Source: Clostridia bacterium
Lineage (GTDB): Bacteria > Bacillota > Clostridia > Oscillospirales > Acutalibacteraceae
Length of the DNA: 64,000 nt
Reading direction: 5' to 3'
NCBI GenBank assembly: GCA_017516485.1
Contig: JAFXCH010000021.1
Coordinates: 78,757 to 142,756 of the forward strand
Each line of letters starts with the position of its first letter. Position 1 is the stretch's first letter. Positions 18,026 through 26,357 of this stretch are shown piece after piece. The notes beneath the pieces were generated by a model. The model saw only the letters and a program-made list of their open reading frames with translations, was not told the origin of the DNA and did not search any database. The position numbers and the translations under genes are program-made.

Positions 18026-18277
18026 ATGGATTACTCTGAAATCTATGTAAAGCGTATCCGCAGCCTCTGTAAACAAAGAGGTATCGCAATAAATAAACTT
18101 GCAACAATGAGTGATGTCAAACAGTCAACACTTGATAACATTGTAAGAGGGTTAACAAAGAATCCCCGAGTAAAAACGCTTCATAAGATTGCTATAGCGT
18201 TTAATATGACTTTAGCCGAATTTCTGGATTTTGATGAACTGAATGATTACTCGTTTGATGACGATGAAGATGATTAA
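18026..18277 (+). CDS. XRE-family HTH regulator
   Basis: An 83-residue protein with an XRE/Cro-type HTH: IRSLCKQRGIAINKLATMSDVKQSTLDNIVRG, KTLHKIAIAFNMTLAEFLDF. The tail is a run of acidic residues (DDDEDD). GAGG upstream supports the ATG at 18026. It probably binds the three ACCC-N6-GGGT palindromes just upstream, repressing itself and the divergent SLOG gene. This is inference from arrangement. Confidence 0.85.
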   Translation: MDYSEIYVKRIRSLCKQRGIAINKLATMSDVKQSTLDNIVRGLTKNPRVKTLHKIAIAFNMTLAEFLDFDELNDYSFDDDEDD

Positions 18278-18302
18278 AGGGCAGACTTTACAGTCTGCCC
18301 TT
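18277..18302. terminator. Bidirectional terminator
   Basis: Perfect 11-bp arms AAGGGCAGACT and AGTCTGCCCTT with loop TTAC, between two convergent genes. Confidence 0.9.
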
Positions 18303-18322
18303 AATCATTTATATTCTAAAAA

Positions 18323-19516
18323 TCAGATATCGTATTTGTCTGCATCATACTTTGTGCAGGGGTAATTTGCTACGCCGTTTTCATCGGGGAAGGGTGAAAG
18401 ATTATCGTTTTCATACTGCTTTCTCTCTTCTTCGTTTGAGAAATCGGGAATCTTATACTCTGCGCCGTTATGAAGACTGCTTCGCCAGCCGAGGATTGCT
18501 ACCGCACTCATTGCGCAGGAACGGTAAGCGTTGAAATAAGGCTGTCTGCCTTCGAGAATACAGCTTAAGAATTCGTGAGCTACATAATAGTCACCGCCGG
18601 AATGGCCGCACTGGCTTGCCTTATCCTTATCAAAGGGGAAACCAACGGTTGAAACCTTTTCGGGCTCAACGCCTTCGGGTACTTCCCAATCGTTATATAC
18701 AATTCGGATTTTTCCGCCGTCGCCTCTTACGGTTTCTGCACTACCCTTTGCACAAGCAAAACGGTACCAGTTGCCATGGCCGCCGAATTTTGCCCAGCCT
18801 GTAATTCTTGCAACTGCACCTCTGCTCATTGTACAGAGCATAATTGATGCAACATCTTTTATAGGCTCACCTTCACGCTCCTGACGCATTCCGTCAGTGT
18901 AAATGCTTCTTGCGTTAACGGAAACAGGAATATCGTTTGTAACTCTCATAAGAGGTGCAAACGAATGGCTCAGGTAGAAGCCGGAAGGCATCTGTGCACG
19001 CCAGTGAGTTGTTGTGGGTGTGTAGTGCACGTATTCCTCGTGACTCATCGGATGAACGTATTCACCCTCGCAGTAAAGAGCCTCGCCAAGAGTACCGCTC
19101 TGATAAATCTCCGTAAGCTTACTGATAACGGCAAAATATGCGTAGTTTTCTGCAAGCATATAAATCGCACCGCTCTTTTCGCTTGCACGGCAGATTTCAA
19201 CACATTCAGCCATTGTAACTGCAGGCATTGTTTCACTTAAAACGTGAATACCCTTTTCAAGTGCCAAAACTGCATATTTTGCGTGCTGGTGGAAAAAGTT
19301 TGTAAGCACGACAGCATCCATTCCGCTTTCTATAAACTCATCAAAATCCTTATAAAACTTTGTTTCTTCACAGCAAAACGGCTTGATATTTTCATAAGTC
19401 GATTCATCGTAATCGCAAACTGCACTGATATATGCTTTATCGGTGAGAGTGAGACCCTGCGCAATTCCGCGACCTCTTCTTACACCGAAAACGCCTATTT
19501 TAAGTTTCTTATCCAT
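18323..19516 (-). CDS. Gfo/Idh/MocA-family oxidoreductase
   Basis: A 397-residue NAD(P)-dependent dehydrogenase, likely acting on a sugar or inositol derivative. The Rossmann N-terminus (LKIGVFGVRRGRGIAQGL, YISAVCDYD) is followed by DAVVLTNFFHQHAKYAVLALEKGIHVLSE, the family EKP-type region with Glu-Thr in place of Lys-Pro, then the alpha/beta C-terminal domain. The altered catalytic motif (SETMPA where SEKP is usual) is notable. It lies between glycosidase genes, suggesting carbohydrate use. GGAGG precedes the ATG. Confidence 0.88.
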   Translation of the reverse strand: MDKKLKIGVFGVRRGRGIAQGLTLTDKAYISAVCDYDESTYENIKPFCCEETKFYKDFDEFIESGMDAVVLTNFFHQHAKYAVLALEKGIHVLSETMPAVTMAECVEICRASEKSGAIYMLAENYAYFAVISKLTEIYQSGTLGEALYCEGEYVHPMSHEEYVHYTPTTTHWRAQMPSGFYLSHSFAPLMRVTNDIPVSVNARSIYTDGMRQEREGEPIKDVASIMLCTMSRGAVARITGWAKFGGHGNWYRFACAKGSAETVRGDGGKIRIVYNDWEVPEGVEPEKVSTVGFPFDKDKASQCGHSGGDYYVAHEFLSCILEGRQPYFNAYRSCAMSAVAILGWRSSLHNGAEYKIPDFSNEEERKQYENDNLSPFPDENGVANYPCTKYDADKYDI

Positions 19517-19711
19517 AGCAAACGACCTCCGTCAAATAATTAATAATTTGATTTTATCACTATCTTAAGTCATAAACAATATTAAATATGAATATTAATC
19601 TATACTTTTTTCAAAAATTAACACTCATTTATATAATATAATCCGATTACTTCATATTGCATCGCATAATAATTTATCGAATTTATACACTTGTGCAACT
19701 GTGTTTTCAGA

Positions 19712-21232
19712 TTATAATTCTACCGTTTCTTTATTGTCACCCCATATAATTTCAACCGTAACAGGCACATTGGATTTCACTGTTACATTCGGCTTTTCGT
19801 CGGGTGAGTTTCTCTCTTCACAGATAAGTGTCAGTTCACCGTCAGTACCAAACGGATACTTTTCGATTCCGTGTTTTTCAAGGCGATTTACATACCAGGT
19901 AATTTTACGGTTTGCCGCATCGGGCTTAATGCCGAAAACGTATTCAAACATAACCGAAATCGGAATAAGTCCCGTCCAGCCGACAAAATCGGGGATAGCA
20001 GGCTTACCCTGCCTGAACTTGCCTTCATCTTTTTCGGGTGCGTAATTTTCAAAAACCGTTCCCGTATCTTTAAACACGCTTACAGCTGCATCGAGATGTG
20101 TGCAGGCAATTTCATAGGCAAGGTCAGCTTTTCCGTAAGCATCAAGGCCTTTGAGAACCATATAGTTTGTCGGAGCCCATACGGAGCCGCACCAGTAGCC
20201 GCCTTTTTCGTTATATTCGGGGTGATCCTTTGAAAGTGTCGGCACTCTGTGCTCGGTTTTGAATTCAGCTTCGTTGTTGAGGTGAGCTATAAAGGCTTCT
20301 TTTCTGCTGTCGGGCACACATTTGGCAAGCAATGCCCAGAAAGCGCCTATATGCTTTACGCCGTTAAATGTATCATCATTTTTAAGGTCATAGTAAAACT
20401 GAGTTTTTTCGTCCCAGAGCTTTTCATTAATTACCTTAAAGAGGTGCTCGCTCTCCTGCTGAAGTTCGGGAATAAATTCCTCTCTGCCGAGTTCCTTTGC
20501 CATTTTTATGAGCAGGTTGCAGGCGTTAAGCTCCTGCATACAGGCATCCACCCACACCATATGGCCGTGGCTGTAGCAGACATGATATTTTTCGTCAAGT
20601 CTCGGACAGTTGTCCATTCCGCAGCCATAGCCCGAAGAGAAATAGGTACCGTCGCGCCATGTAAAATGCTCCTGCATCCACTGGTGATATGCCAGAAGGC
20701 AAGGGAATACTCTTGCCAACCTTTCCTTGTCGCCGAAATTAAGGTAATATTCCCATTCGCACCAGGTCATAACCTCAGGACCTGTTGACGCAGGGTCGTG
20801 GCGGGCAAAAATGTCGTTACCTGTCTCCTCTTCAATCTGGCGGCAGATAAATCCGTCCTTATGCTGATGAGAATAAAAATTATCAAAGGTCTTCTGGAAT
20901 TTGAAAATTCTGTCGGCATATTTTCCGAACATAAGCATAAATGCAGAGTCCCACATAAAAATACAGCCGTTGAACGCAGCATCGATGTAATTTGTTATAA
21001 AGCCTGTACCCTCTTTAGGCTGATAGAGATTTTTAAAAGCAATCTCCCACACCTTCCAGTAGCAGTCAATATAATCCTTGTGGTTTTCCCATATCGGCTG
21101 CGGAAGCTTATCCTTTATCTCATCAAAAAGCGGAACAGGAGTTTTTTCAACCTCTGCACCTATAAAAGAATTTTCTTCCATCAAATCTTTATCGTCGTAT
21201 GTAATCTCGTTGTTCTGCTTAAAGCTTATCAT
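19712..21232 (-). CDS. GH63/MGH1-like (alpha/alpha)6 glycosidase
   Basis: A 506-residue cytosolic protein with no signal peptide. The catalytic barrel shows FMWDSAFMLMFGKY near the start (catalytic Asp region), HDPASTGPEVMTWCEWEYYL, GYGCGMDNCPR and GGYWCGSVWAPTNYMVLKGL, typical of GH63/mannosylglycerate-hydrolase-like enzymes. A beta-sandwich-like C-terminal tail follows. The specific alpha-glucoside or alpha-mannoside substrate is unknown. GAGGTGG precedes the ATG. Confidence 0.82.
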   Translation of the reverse strand: MISFKQNNEITYDDKDLMEENSFIGAEVEKTPVPLFDEIKDKLPQPIWENHKDYIDCYWKVWEIAFKNLYQPKEGTGFITNYIDAAFNGCIFMWDSAFMLMFGKYADRIFKFQKTFDNFYSHQHKDGFICRQIEEETGNDIFARHDPASTGPEVMTWCEWEYYLNFGDKERLARVFPCLLAYHQWMQEHFTWRDGTYFSSGYGCGMDNCPRLDEKYHVCYSHGHMVWVDACMQELNACNLLIKMAKELGREEFIPELQQESEHLFKVINEKLWDEKTQFYYDLKNDDTFNGVKHIGAFWALLAKCVPDSRKEAFIAHLNNEAEFKTEHRVPTLSKDHPEYNEKGGYWCGSVWAPTNYMVLKGLDAYGKADLAYEIACTHLDAAVSVFKDTGTVFENYAPEKDEGKFRQGKPAIPDFVGWTGLIPISVMFEYVFGIKPDAANRKITWYVNRLEKHGIEKYPFGTDGELTLICEERNSPDEKPNVTVKSNVPVTVEIIWGDNKETVEL

Positions 21233-21330
21233 ATTGCCACCTCATAAAATCAAGCCATTATATATCATAGATTATATCATAAATAAATAATGAAAAAAAG
21301 TGCGTTATCGGCAAAATGATATTTTAAATT

Positions 21331-21375
21331 ATTGCAGTTAAGCTTATCCGTCACAAAACGCAAACCTTCTGTACA
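21331..21375 (-). pseudogene. Short relic of a cotJC-like (Mn catalase) 3' end
   Basis: The minus strand reads EGLRFVTDKLNCN, nearly identical to EGLRFVTDKLDCK in the cotJC 3' part at about 23323-23372, with roughly 31 of 40 bases matching. No other catalase sequence surrounds it. A vestige of a duplicated cotJC copy or of rearrangement. Confidence 0.6.
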
Positions 21376-21422
21376 AACTGTTATCAACAAGATGAAAACA
21401 ACTGCACCGAGGTGAACAGCAA

Positions 21423-22988
21423 TCAAACAAACTCTTTTATTAATTCAGGAAGATTGCGAAGATCTGACAGAACCATTATCAATGCCTTGAAAATCCACTT
21501 TATTTTATTCAAAAACTTATTTGCAGCGGAATTATTGATTTGAAGTTCCTGTGTGTTTTCGGCAAAATCTGCTGTTTTTATAAACGTAAAATCACACTCT
21601 GCAGCGGAATGGTCCGATATCACTTTTCCGTTGTCATCACATACTTCAACATATCTGAAATCGCTTACAACAATATCAACACCGCCGCCCGATTTATACA
21701 TAAATCTTTCAACAGAATCCCAGTTACCCCAGGCAGGAAGACCTGATATATGCCAATTGTAAAGATTAAAATAGTCACCGTTGTTGTGATATTCTATCCA
21801 CGCATCCTTTAATCCGCACTGAAGATAAAGATTTTTGTAAAGTGCCCCGTCATCCTCGTGAACATGCATATAATTATTGAAGTCACCCGTTACTATTACA
21901 GGTCTGTCATTTTCAGCAGAGCGTGCCTGAATAAATTCGGCAAGCTGTTTAATTTGGCTTGTTCTTGCAGCGATTGAGCCCTCTCCTCCATAGGCATCGG
22001 CGTGCAAATTATAGAAATCAACATATATTCCGTTGCCGACGTCAATAACCGAATACACAAAGCCTTTAGGGGTAAGTGCATCGGAACCGTCTGAAAGAAT
22101 TCCGCTGGCTTCGTTCCAGCTGACTCTGGTTTCATTATATACAGGCATATTTTTTGTAAAGATATTAAGTCCGTCACCGCCGGGAACACCACCGGTGTGG
22201 TTGGTTACATAATCAAAACCGCTTAAATTATTGATAAGATGCTTGTGATAGCCGAAATCCTCCTGAACAGCAACAATATCAAAATTATTATTTGAAAGAT
22301 ATCGTCCTGCAGCCCTCTGATTGGCAATCACATTTTCACCGTTTAACGCCGAAAAAGGAAGACCAGCAACATTGAAATTAACCGTTCTGACAGTATGTTT
22401 TTCGGATTTATCATAATCATAAAGCTTTATATCGAAGTATTCATTATATTCTTTTCCGTTGCAAATATAGGTGAGTCTCCAATAAATCTTGTCATAATTT
22501 CTGAAGCCCCCAACATCTTTGTCTTTTAATAAATCTCTGTATAATACGCCGTATTCATCTTGTTCCGCAATTGTTTCAATACGCTTAAATGTCACGGGTT
22601 GGCTGTAGTCGATATTGCCGTTTTCATCCTTGAGCCAATACGAAGGGTTTTCTGAATCATTAAGCGAAAATCCGCGCCAATCGGTTTCGCCGTCAAGAGA
22701 AACCTTACATTCAAATTTTGTTGTTCCTGCAGGAAACACAAATGTATATGAAAGGTCATTGAGTTCACGGGATACAGCGTAATCGCCCTGAACACTTTTT
22801 TCTTTGATATTATATGACAAATGGCTCGGAAACTCCATTTGATAAAGGGTTGATTTATAAAGGAACGGCGCAATTTCAACCTGAACACCGTTTTCGGTTT
22901 TAAAGCTTTCGGCGTACGCAACAACACTATTGGTAAAACAACCCAAAGTAATTACAAGCATTAAAATAAAACATAATATTTTTTTCAC
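21423..22988 (-). CDS. Secreted endonuclease/exonuclease/phosphatase-family protein
   Basis: A 521-residue protein. A GTG start gives a clear signal peptide (KKILCFILMLVITLGCFTNSVVAYA). Residues 190-470 are a DNase I-like/sphingomyelinase-like domain: VRTVNFNVAGLPF, DIVAVQEDFGYHKHLI (metal Glu), VDFYNLHADAY, RPVIVTGDFNNY and SDHSAAECDF (catalytic His). It would hydrolyse phosphodiesters outside the cell (nucleic acid or phospholipid head groups; substrate unknown). The first 180 residues are a beta-rich domain of unknown role. Confidence 0.85.
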   Translation of the reverse strand: MKKILCFILMLVITLGCFTNSVVAYAESFKTENGVQVEIAPFLYKSTLYQMEFPSHLSYNIKEKSVQGDYAVSRELNDLSYTFVFPAGTTKFECKVSLDGETDWRGFSLNDSENPSYWLKDENGNIDYSQPVTFKRIETIAEQDEYGVLYRDLLKDKDVGGFRNYDKIYWRLTYICNGKEYNEYFDIKLYDYDKSEKHTVRTVNFNVAGLPFSALNGENVIANQRAAGRYLSNNNFDIVAVQEDFGYHKHLINNLSGFDYVTNHTGGVPGGDGLNIFTKNMPVYNETRVSWNEASGILSDGSDALTPKGFVYSVIDVGNGIYVDFYNLHADAYGGEGSIAARTSQIKQLAEFIQARSAENDRPVIVTGDFNNYMHVHEDDGALYKNLYLQCGLKDAWIEYHNNGDYFNLYNWHISGLPAWGNWDSVERFMYKSGGGVDIVVSDFRYVEVCDDNGKVISDHSAAECDFTFIKTADFAENTQELQINNSAANKFLNKIKWIFKALIMVLSDLRNLPELIKEFV

Positions 22989-23272
22989 TACGCTTACCCC
23001 TGACTATTCATTATTTTTAATTCTATAATATCATATTCTACGCTGAAACTGTTAGCAAACTGTAAACATAATCCTAATTATGGTATTGTAAAGCATCATC
23101 TGTATGAAATAATATTGTTCTTCCAAATCCGTTTGCTTACCATTATCAGCTTCTATATCTTAACAGCCTGATAATCCACCCATACCTCGGAACTCATTGG
23201 TTGTATAAAAAGCGAATTCAGCGCATTTGCCGCAAATCGGTGCACGGATATTTTCCGTACACCGACTCTTTT
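22989..23272. other. Intergenic region with one hairpin
   Basis: No gene seen. At 23238-23264 two 10-bp arms (CGGTGCACGG, CCGTACACCG) pair with one G-U in the minus-strand RNA, just after the cotJC stop. It may end cotJC transcripts, though the U-run is poor. The rest is AT-rich upstream sequence of the secreted phosphodiesterase gene. Confidence 0.45.
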
Positions 23273-23794
23273 TCAGCAACCGCAGTTTTTGTCAAAGGCG
23301 GGATTGCAAGCGTAGTAATTCTTACAGTCAAGCTTATCCGTAACAAAACGGAGTCCTTCACCAAATCTCTGGTAGTGGACGATTTCGCGTGCGCGGAGGA
23401 ATTTGATAACATCATTTACATCGGGGTCATCGGAAAGACGAAGAATATTGTCGTAGGTCTTTCTCGCCTTCTGTTCTGCCGCAAGGTCTTCGCTAAGGTC
23501 AGCAATGACATCGCCCGTAGACTGAATCGTCGCAGCCGTCCACGGCTCACCGCTTGCCGCAACGGGATAAATACCTGTTGTATGGTCGACGAAATATTTG
23601 TCAAAGCCCTGACGCTTGATTTCTTCAACAGAAAGATTTCTCGTAAGCTGATAAACCAGCGTGCATACCATCTCTATATGAGAAAGCTCTTCCGTGCCGA
23701 TATCGGTAAGAAGGCCTTTGAGTTCGCCGTAAGGCATTGCAAAGCGCTGGCTGAGATACCTCATTGAAGCGCCGAGCTCGCCGTCGGGTCCGCC
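23273..23794 (-). pseudogene. cotJC: cotJC 3' part (Mn-catalase-like spore coat protein), separated from its start by the prophage
   Basis: The minus strand reads GGPDGELGASMRYLSQRF, then LLTDIGTEELSHIEMVCTLVYQL and AREIVHYQRFGEGLRF, the CotJC/manganese catalase family. The di-manganese Glu/His ligands in TEELSHIEM and AREIVHYQRF are here, but the first 29 codons, with the N-terminal helix, are absent. Upstream of Gly-Gly the frame runs into the phage terminator and attachment arm. The missing start is at 57762, 34 kb away. As it stands only an internal ATG (23764) could start translation, giving a 163-residue fragment without the first metal-ligand helix. Excision would rebuild a 202-residue protein. 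Confidence 0.92.
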
Positions 23795-23810
23795 AGACTG
23801 TAAAAAGTGA
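23790..23810. other. Left attachment site (core CCGCC plus attP half-arm)
   Basis: Core CCGCC at 23790-23794, then the phage-side arm GTAAAAAGTGA (23800-23810), which is the near-perfect reverse complement of TCACTTGTTAC at 57652-57662 on the other side. To the left is cotJC coding sequence. Confidence 0.82.
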
Positions 23811-23812
23811 GA

Positions 23813-23841
23813 AAGCCGCTCATTTTGAGAATGGGCGGCTT
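23813..23841 (-). terminator. Terminator facing the left prophage end
   Basis: Arms AAGCCGC and GCGGCTT with an inner CATT/AATG pairing. On the minus strand it is followed by TTTCTCACTTTTT. It would stop leftward prophage transcription before the cotJC fragment. Confidence 0.75.
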
Positions 23842-23874
23842 AGCTTTTGCGGATTTTAGTATGTATTAGGGTTT

Positions 23875-24063
23875 TTAAGTGTTTATTTTTTCCCAGCCGT
23901 CGACTACAACTTCTTCGTTTTCGTCGAGGTGGGTAATGATTCTATATTCTCTGCCGCTGTCGCCACGGGCTGTGCCGTCGGCAAAGGCAAGTATTCTGTC
24001 TCCGTTAGACAGGACCGCTGTGTACATATATTGTTCTTTTGTGAATGAAATTTCGGTTAACAT
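23875..24063 (-). CDS. Small protein of unknown function at left prophage end
   Basis: 62 residues, starting LTEISFTKEQYMYTAVL after GGAG at a good distance. Beta-rich, acidic, no membrane segment (SNGDRILAFADGTARGDSG, HLDENEEVVVDGWEKI). No family recognised. It is the gene nearest the left attachment site. Small proteins in such positions can be excision directionality factors, but nothing in the sequence shows that here. Confidence 0.65.
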   Translation of the reverse strand: MLTEISFTKEQYMYTAVLSNGDRILAFADGTARGDSGREYRIITHLDENEEVVVDGWEKINT

Positions 24064-24146
24064 AATCTTTCTCTCCTTTTCGCTTATCGCAAAAGCCATA
24101 GTATTAATCACGACAAACCAAAAGAGGTATTATATATAAATGAAAA

Positions 24147-24169
24147 AAGCCCCGAAAAAATCGGGGCTT
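24147..24169 (-). terminator. Terminator of the sigma-factor operon
   Basis: Perfect 9-bp arms AAGCCCCGA and TCGGGGCTT with an A5 loop. The minus-strand transcript continues into a U6 run. It follows the interrupted secreted-protein gene. Confidence 0.9.
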
Positions 24170-24175
24170 GGAGAA

Positions 24176-24685
24176 TCAGAAAGTCAAGATATTTGAAACG
24201 TTGTCTATTTTCTGTACGGAGAAGAAATTCTTCTTCGCATAGTGAATACAGGTTACACGGTACTGATAACCTGAAGGTACGGTAATTACTTTCGCAAGAT
24301 TGTACATAAACTGATTGATATACAAGTCTTCGTAAACGATATAGTCAGATCACGAAGAGCTACTGTTAGCCCTACGCTGAATTACAACCTCTTTAAATCC
24401 GCTCTTTACAACATCTGCTGTACCGGTTGTTTTGCCGGCAATATACATTTTATTACCGTCTTTGCTTATTGCAATCGAATAAAAATGTATTAAACCGGTT
24501 GCACGCTCATTTTCGTTTGCAGAAAGGTTGTTTGGATTCATTGCAAGAATTGCATTAAATTCTTCATCCGTCAGCTCTACATCATACCATTGTGGCAGCC
24601 CTTCCGGCTCTGCAGCAGAGATGTTAGGCACAAGCATTACAAATGCAAGACAAATAACAAATAACGAACGAAGAGTTTTTTTCAT
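24176..24685 (-). pseudogene. Secreted protein gene interrupted by in-frame TGA
   Basis: From the ATG at 24685 (AAAGGATG upstream) a signal peptide (KKTLRSLFVICLAFVMLVPNISA) leads into a small beta-rich domain (LIHFYSIAISKDGNKMYIAGKT). After residue 111 (RRANSSSS) there is a TGA at 24350-24352. The same frame then continues for 57 sense codons (SDYIVYEDLYINQFMYNL, YRVTCIHYAKKNFFSV) to a TGA at 24176, next to the terminator. Continued coding character implies a nonsense change, possibly TGG to TGA. A truncated 111-residue product could still be made. It is third in the ECF sigma unit; function unknown. Confidence 0.7.
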
Positions 24686-24708
24686 GGTTGAATCATCCTT
24701 TGTATTTT

Positions 24709-25506
24709 TTATTTTATTGACTCGGCAATCTTCATCGCCGTATCAAAATCCGCATTCAACCCTATCTCATACTCAGTGTTTTCGTCAAGATACTTGATAT
24801 AAGATTTTTCATCATAACCAAATACCAATACATCCATTTCTTCAACCTTGATTTGCTTGAAGTATTTATGGTCACCAGGTATATTTCCGAGGCCGACACC
24901 CGGGAAATTCTCATCTTTATACTGTGTAATCCCTATGTTTCCGGAAATACCCATACTCTCATTACTGAAATCAACATAAATTGTTGTCATAAGGTCGTCT
25001 TCCTGTGAAACAACACTCTTGCTGTATTCATCACCGAGTAGCGCCTGAGGCAACACAAGCTGATCCAAGCTTTCAAGAATTAATGTATTTACAATATCGT
25101 CAGGGTTGTTATTTGCAGGTTCGGGAACGTTGTTTCTTAAATCGATTTTGAAGTGATCGTAATAAAAGGCTATAATTTTATCCGACGATTCACCGGGTAT
25201 AAGCTTTGCGCCGACAGGAATTGCAACCAAGCCGAGCAACGCTATAATAGCTGCAACAAGAAGAATCTTGCCAGCTTTTATCTTCCGTTTTGCAGGTTTA
25301 GGTTTATTTGGGGCCTCATTGGGTACCGCATTACTTTCGAGCACTGCAACACACAAGTCAACCAGGTTTGTATTCATTTCTGCGGGAGTTTTTTCAAGCT
25401 CGGCATCCATGAGACTAATTATATCGCCTTTGGTAAATTTCATTTCTTTCTCCTCAAGTATTTCCTTGAGTTTAAGGGTATCAATTTTATCAAGCAAATC
25501 TGCCAT
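24709..25506 (-). CDS. DUF4367-type membrane protein, probable anti-sigma partner
   Basis: 265 residues: an 80-residue cytosolic N-terminus (ADLLDKIDTLKLKEILEEKE), one transmembrane helix (ILLVAAIIALLGLVAIPVGA) and an extracytoplasmic domain ending YEIGLNADFDTAMKIAESIK, the DUF4367 signature. The layout is that of transmembrane anti-sigma factors, and it lies directly behind the ECF sigma gene. No classical zinc anti-sigma (ZAS) motif is present. A candidate sigma-dependent promoter (25529-25555) lies just upstream. Confidence 0.75.
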   Translation of the reverse strand: MADLLDKIDTLKLKEILEEKEMKFTKGDIISLMDAELEKTPAEMNTNLVDLCVAVLESNAVPNEAPNKPKPAKRKIKAGKILLVAAIIALLGLVAIPVGAKLIPGESSDKIIAFYYDHFKIDLRNNVPEPANNNPDDIVNTLILESLDQLVLPQALLGDEYSKSVVSQEDDLMTTIYVDFSNESMGISGNIGITQYKDENFPGVGLGNIPGDHKYFKQIKVEEMDVLVFGYDEKSYIKYLDENTEYEIGLNADFDTAMKIAESIK

Positions 25507-25528
25507 GATGAACTCCTTCTATACTATT

Positions 25529-25555
25529 TATCGTAAAATTCAAAAAAGGTAACGC
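25529..25555 (-). promoter_or_regulatory. Candidate ECF promoter, copy A
   Basis: The minus strand reads GCGTTACCTTTTTT, then ACGATAAAT 15 nt after GTTACC. It shares GCGTTAC(C/T)TTTTT with three other prophage sites (26269, 27167, 54645). It lies between the sigma gene and the DUF4367 gene, so it would drive the anti-sigma and the secreted protein. Confidence 0.5.
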
Positions 25556-25571
25556 TTTTTTTGAAAAATTT

Positions 25572-26090
25572 TTAAATTTTCTTTTTTGCAATCTTTTTTA
25601 TCTTGTTGAACAGCCTGTATTTGCGCTGCTTAACACTGTTTTCGCTCGTTGCGGTCAGCTCCGCAATCTCTTTATACGTTTTGTTTTCATGTATTATGTA
25701 ATAAAGCAACTGCTTTTCGTCAGCAGTGAGTTTCTGCTTTAGTATGCCTTTCAGCTCTTCCAAGGTTTCTTCGTCGAATATTTCGTCTACCATATCATAC
25801 TCGTACGGCAAATCTATTTGAGCATAATTAGCAACAAACGTTACTTTTGCTTTGTTTTTCTCGGTATATTTTTGCTTTATCAGATTATTGAGAGTAGCAT
25901 ACAGCCACGCCTGCGGATATTCCAGGTCGCCGTCCTGGTCAATCTTCTTACACAGGATAAGGAAAGTTTCGGAAAGCACTTCTTCCTTTTCCTCTTCTTC
26001 TCCTACCAATTTAAGATTACACACCTTACGCAGTTGCGGCTCATAAAGCTCCCACAGCTCAGCGCACAACTGCTTTTGCGATTCGTTCAT
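25572..26090 (-). CDS. ECF-type RNA polymerase sigma factor
   Basis: A 172-residue sigma-70 family protein with only regions 2 and 4. Region 2: LWELYEPQLRKVCN, then ETFLILCKKI, PQAWLYATLNNLIKQKY. Region 4: LLYYIIHENKTYKEIAELTATSENSVKQRKYRLFNKIKKI with the DNA-binding HTH. GAGGAGTT precedes the ATG. The prophage also carries four copies of a shared promoter-like element that are its likely targets. The sigma lies at the accessory end of the phage, not among the late genes. Confidence 0.88.
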   Translation of the reverse strand: MNESQKQLCAELWELYEPQLRKVCNLKLVGEEEEKEEVLSETFLILCKKIDQDGDLEYPQAWLYATLNNLIKQKYTEKNKAKVTFVANYAQIDLPYEYDMVDEIFDEETLEELKGILKQKLTADEKQLLYYIIHENKTYKEIAELTATSENSVKQRKYRLFNKIKKIAKKKI

Positions 26091-26268
26091 ACAATAACTC
26101 CTCGTTTCATTAATTTTACACTTTAAAGTAGTTATGTGTAATTATATACAATTCTGAAGAAAAATGCAAATTTTTGTTGCTTGGTGTCGATTATAAAGTT
26201 GTTTACTGTATCAATTTGTGAAAAATAAAGGTGTAAGTTTGTGCATAGTGACAAAATTCGACAAAGTA

Positions 26269-26297
26269 GCGTTACCTTTTTGAGGGTTGGATGATAT
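26269..26297 (+). promoter_or_regulatory. Candidate ECF promoter, copy B
   Basis: The plus strand reads GCGTTACCTTTTT and then GATATAT 16 nt after GTTACC. It would drive the membrane protein gene at 26358. Confidence 0.5.
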
Positions 26298-26357
26298 ATA
26301 CTTACGCGAAACAATTATACTATCTGCTTCGCTAATACATAATTGTTGGAGGAAAAT

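Noticed and set aside
23273-23764. The 163-residue catalase ORF as a complete gene
   Set aside because: Homologous sequence continues upstream of its ATG as GGPDGELGAS, and the family N-terminus is at the other side of the prophage.
24350-24352. TGA read as tryptophan across the genome (alternative code) or selenocysteine
   Set aside because: Many genes here end normally in TGA, and no SECIS-like stem was evident after the TGA; a simple nonsense change is more likely.
25546-25571. Terminator between the sigma and DUF4367 genes (TTCAAAAAA...TTTTTTGAA)
   Set aside because: The arms are only A/T and the segment overlaps promoter copy A; a stable terminator is unlikely.
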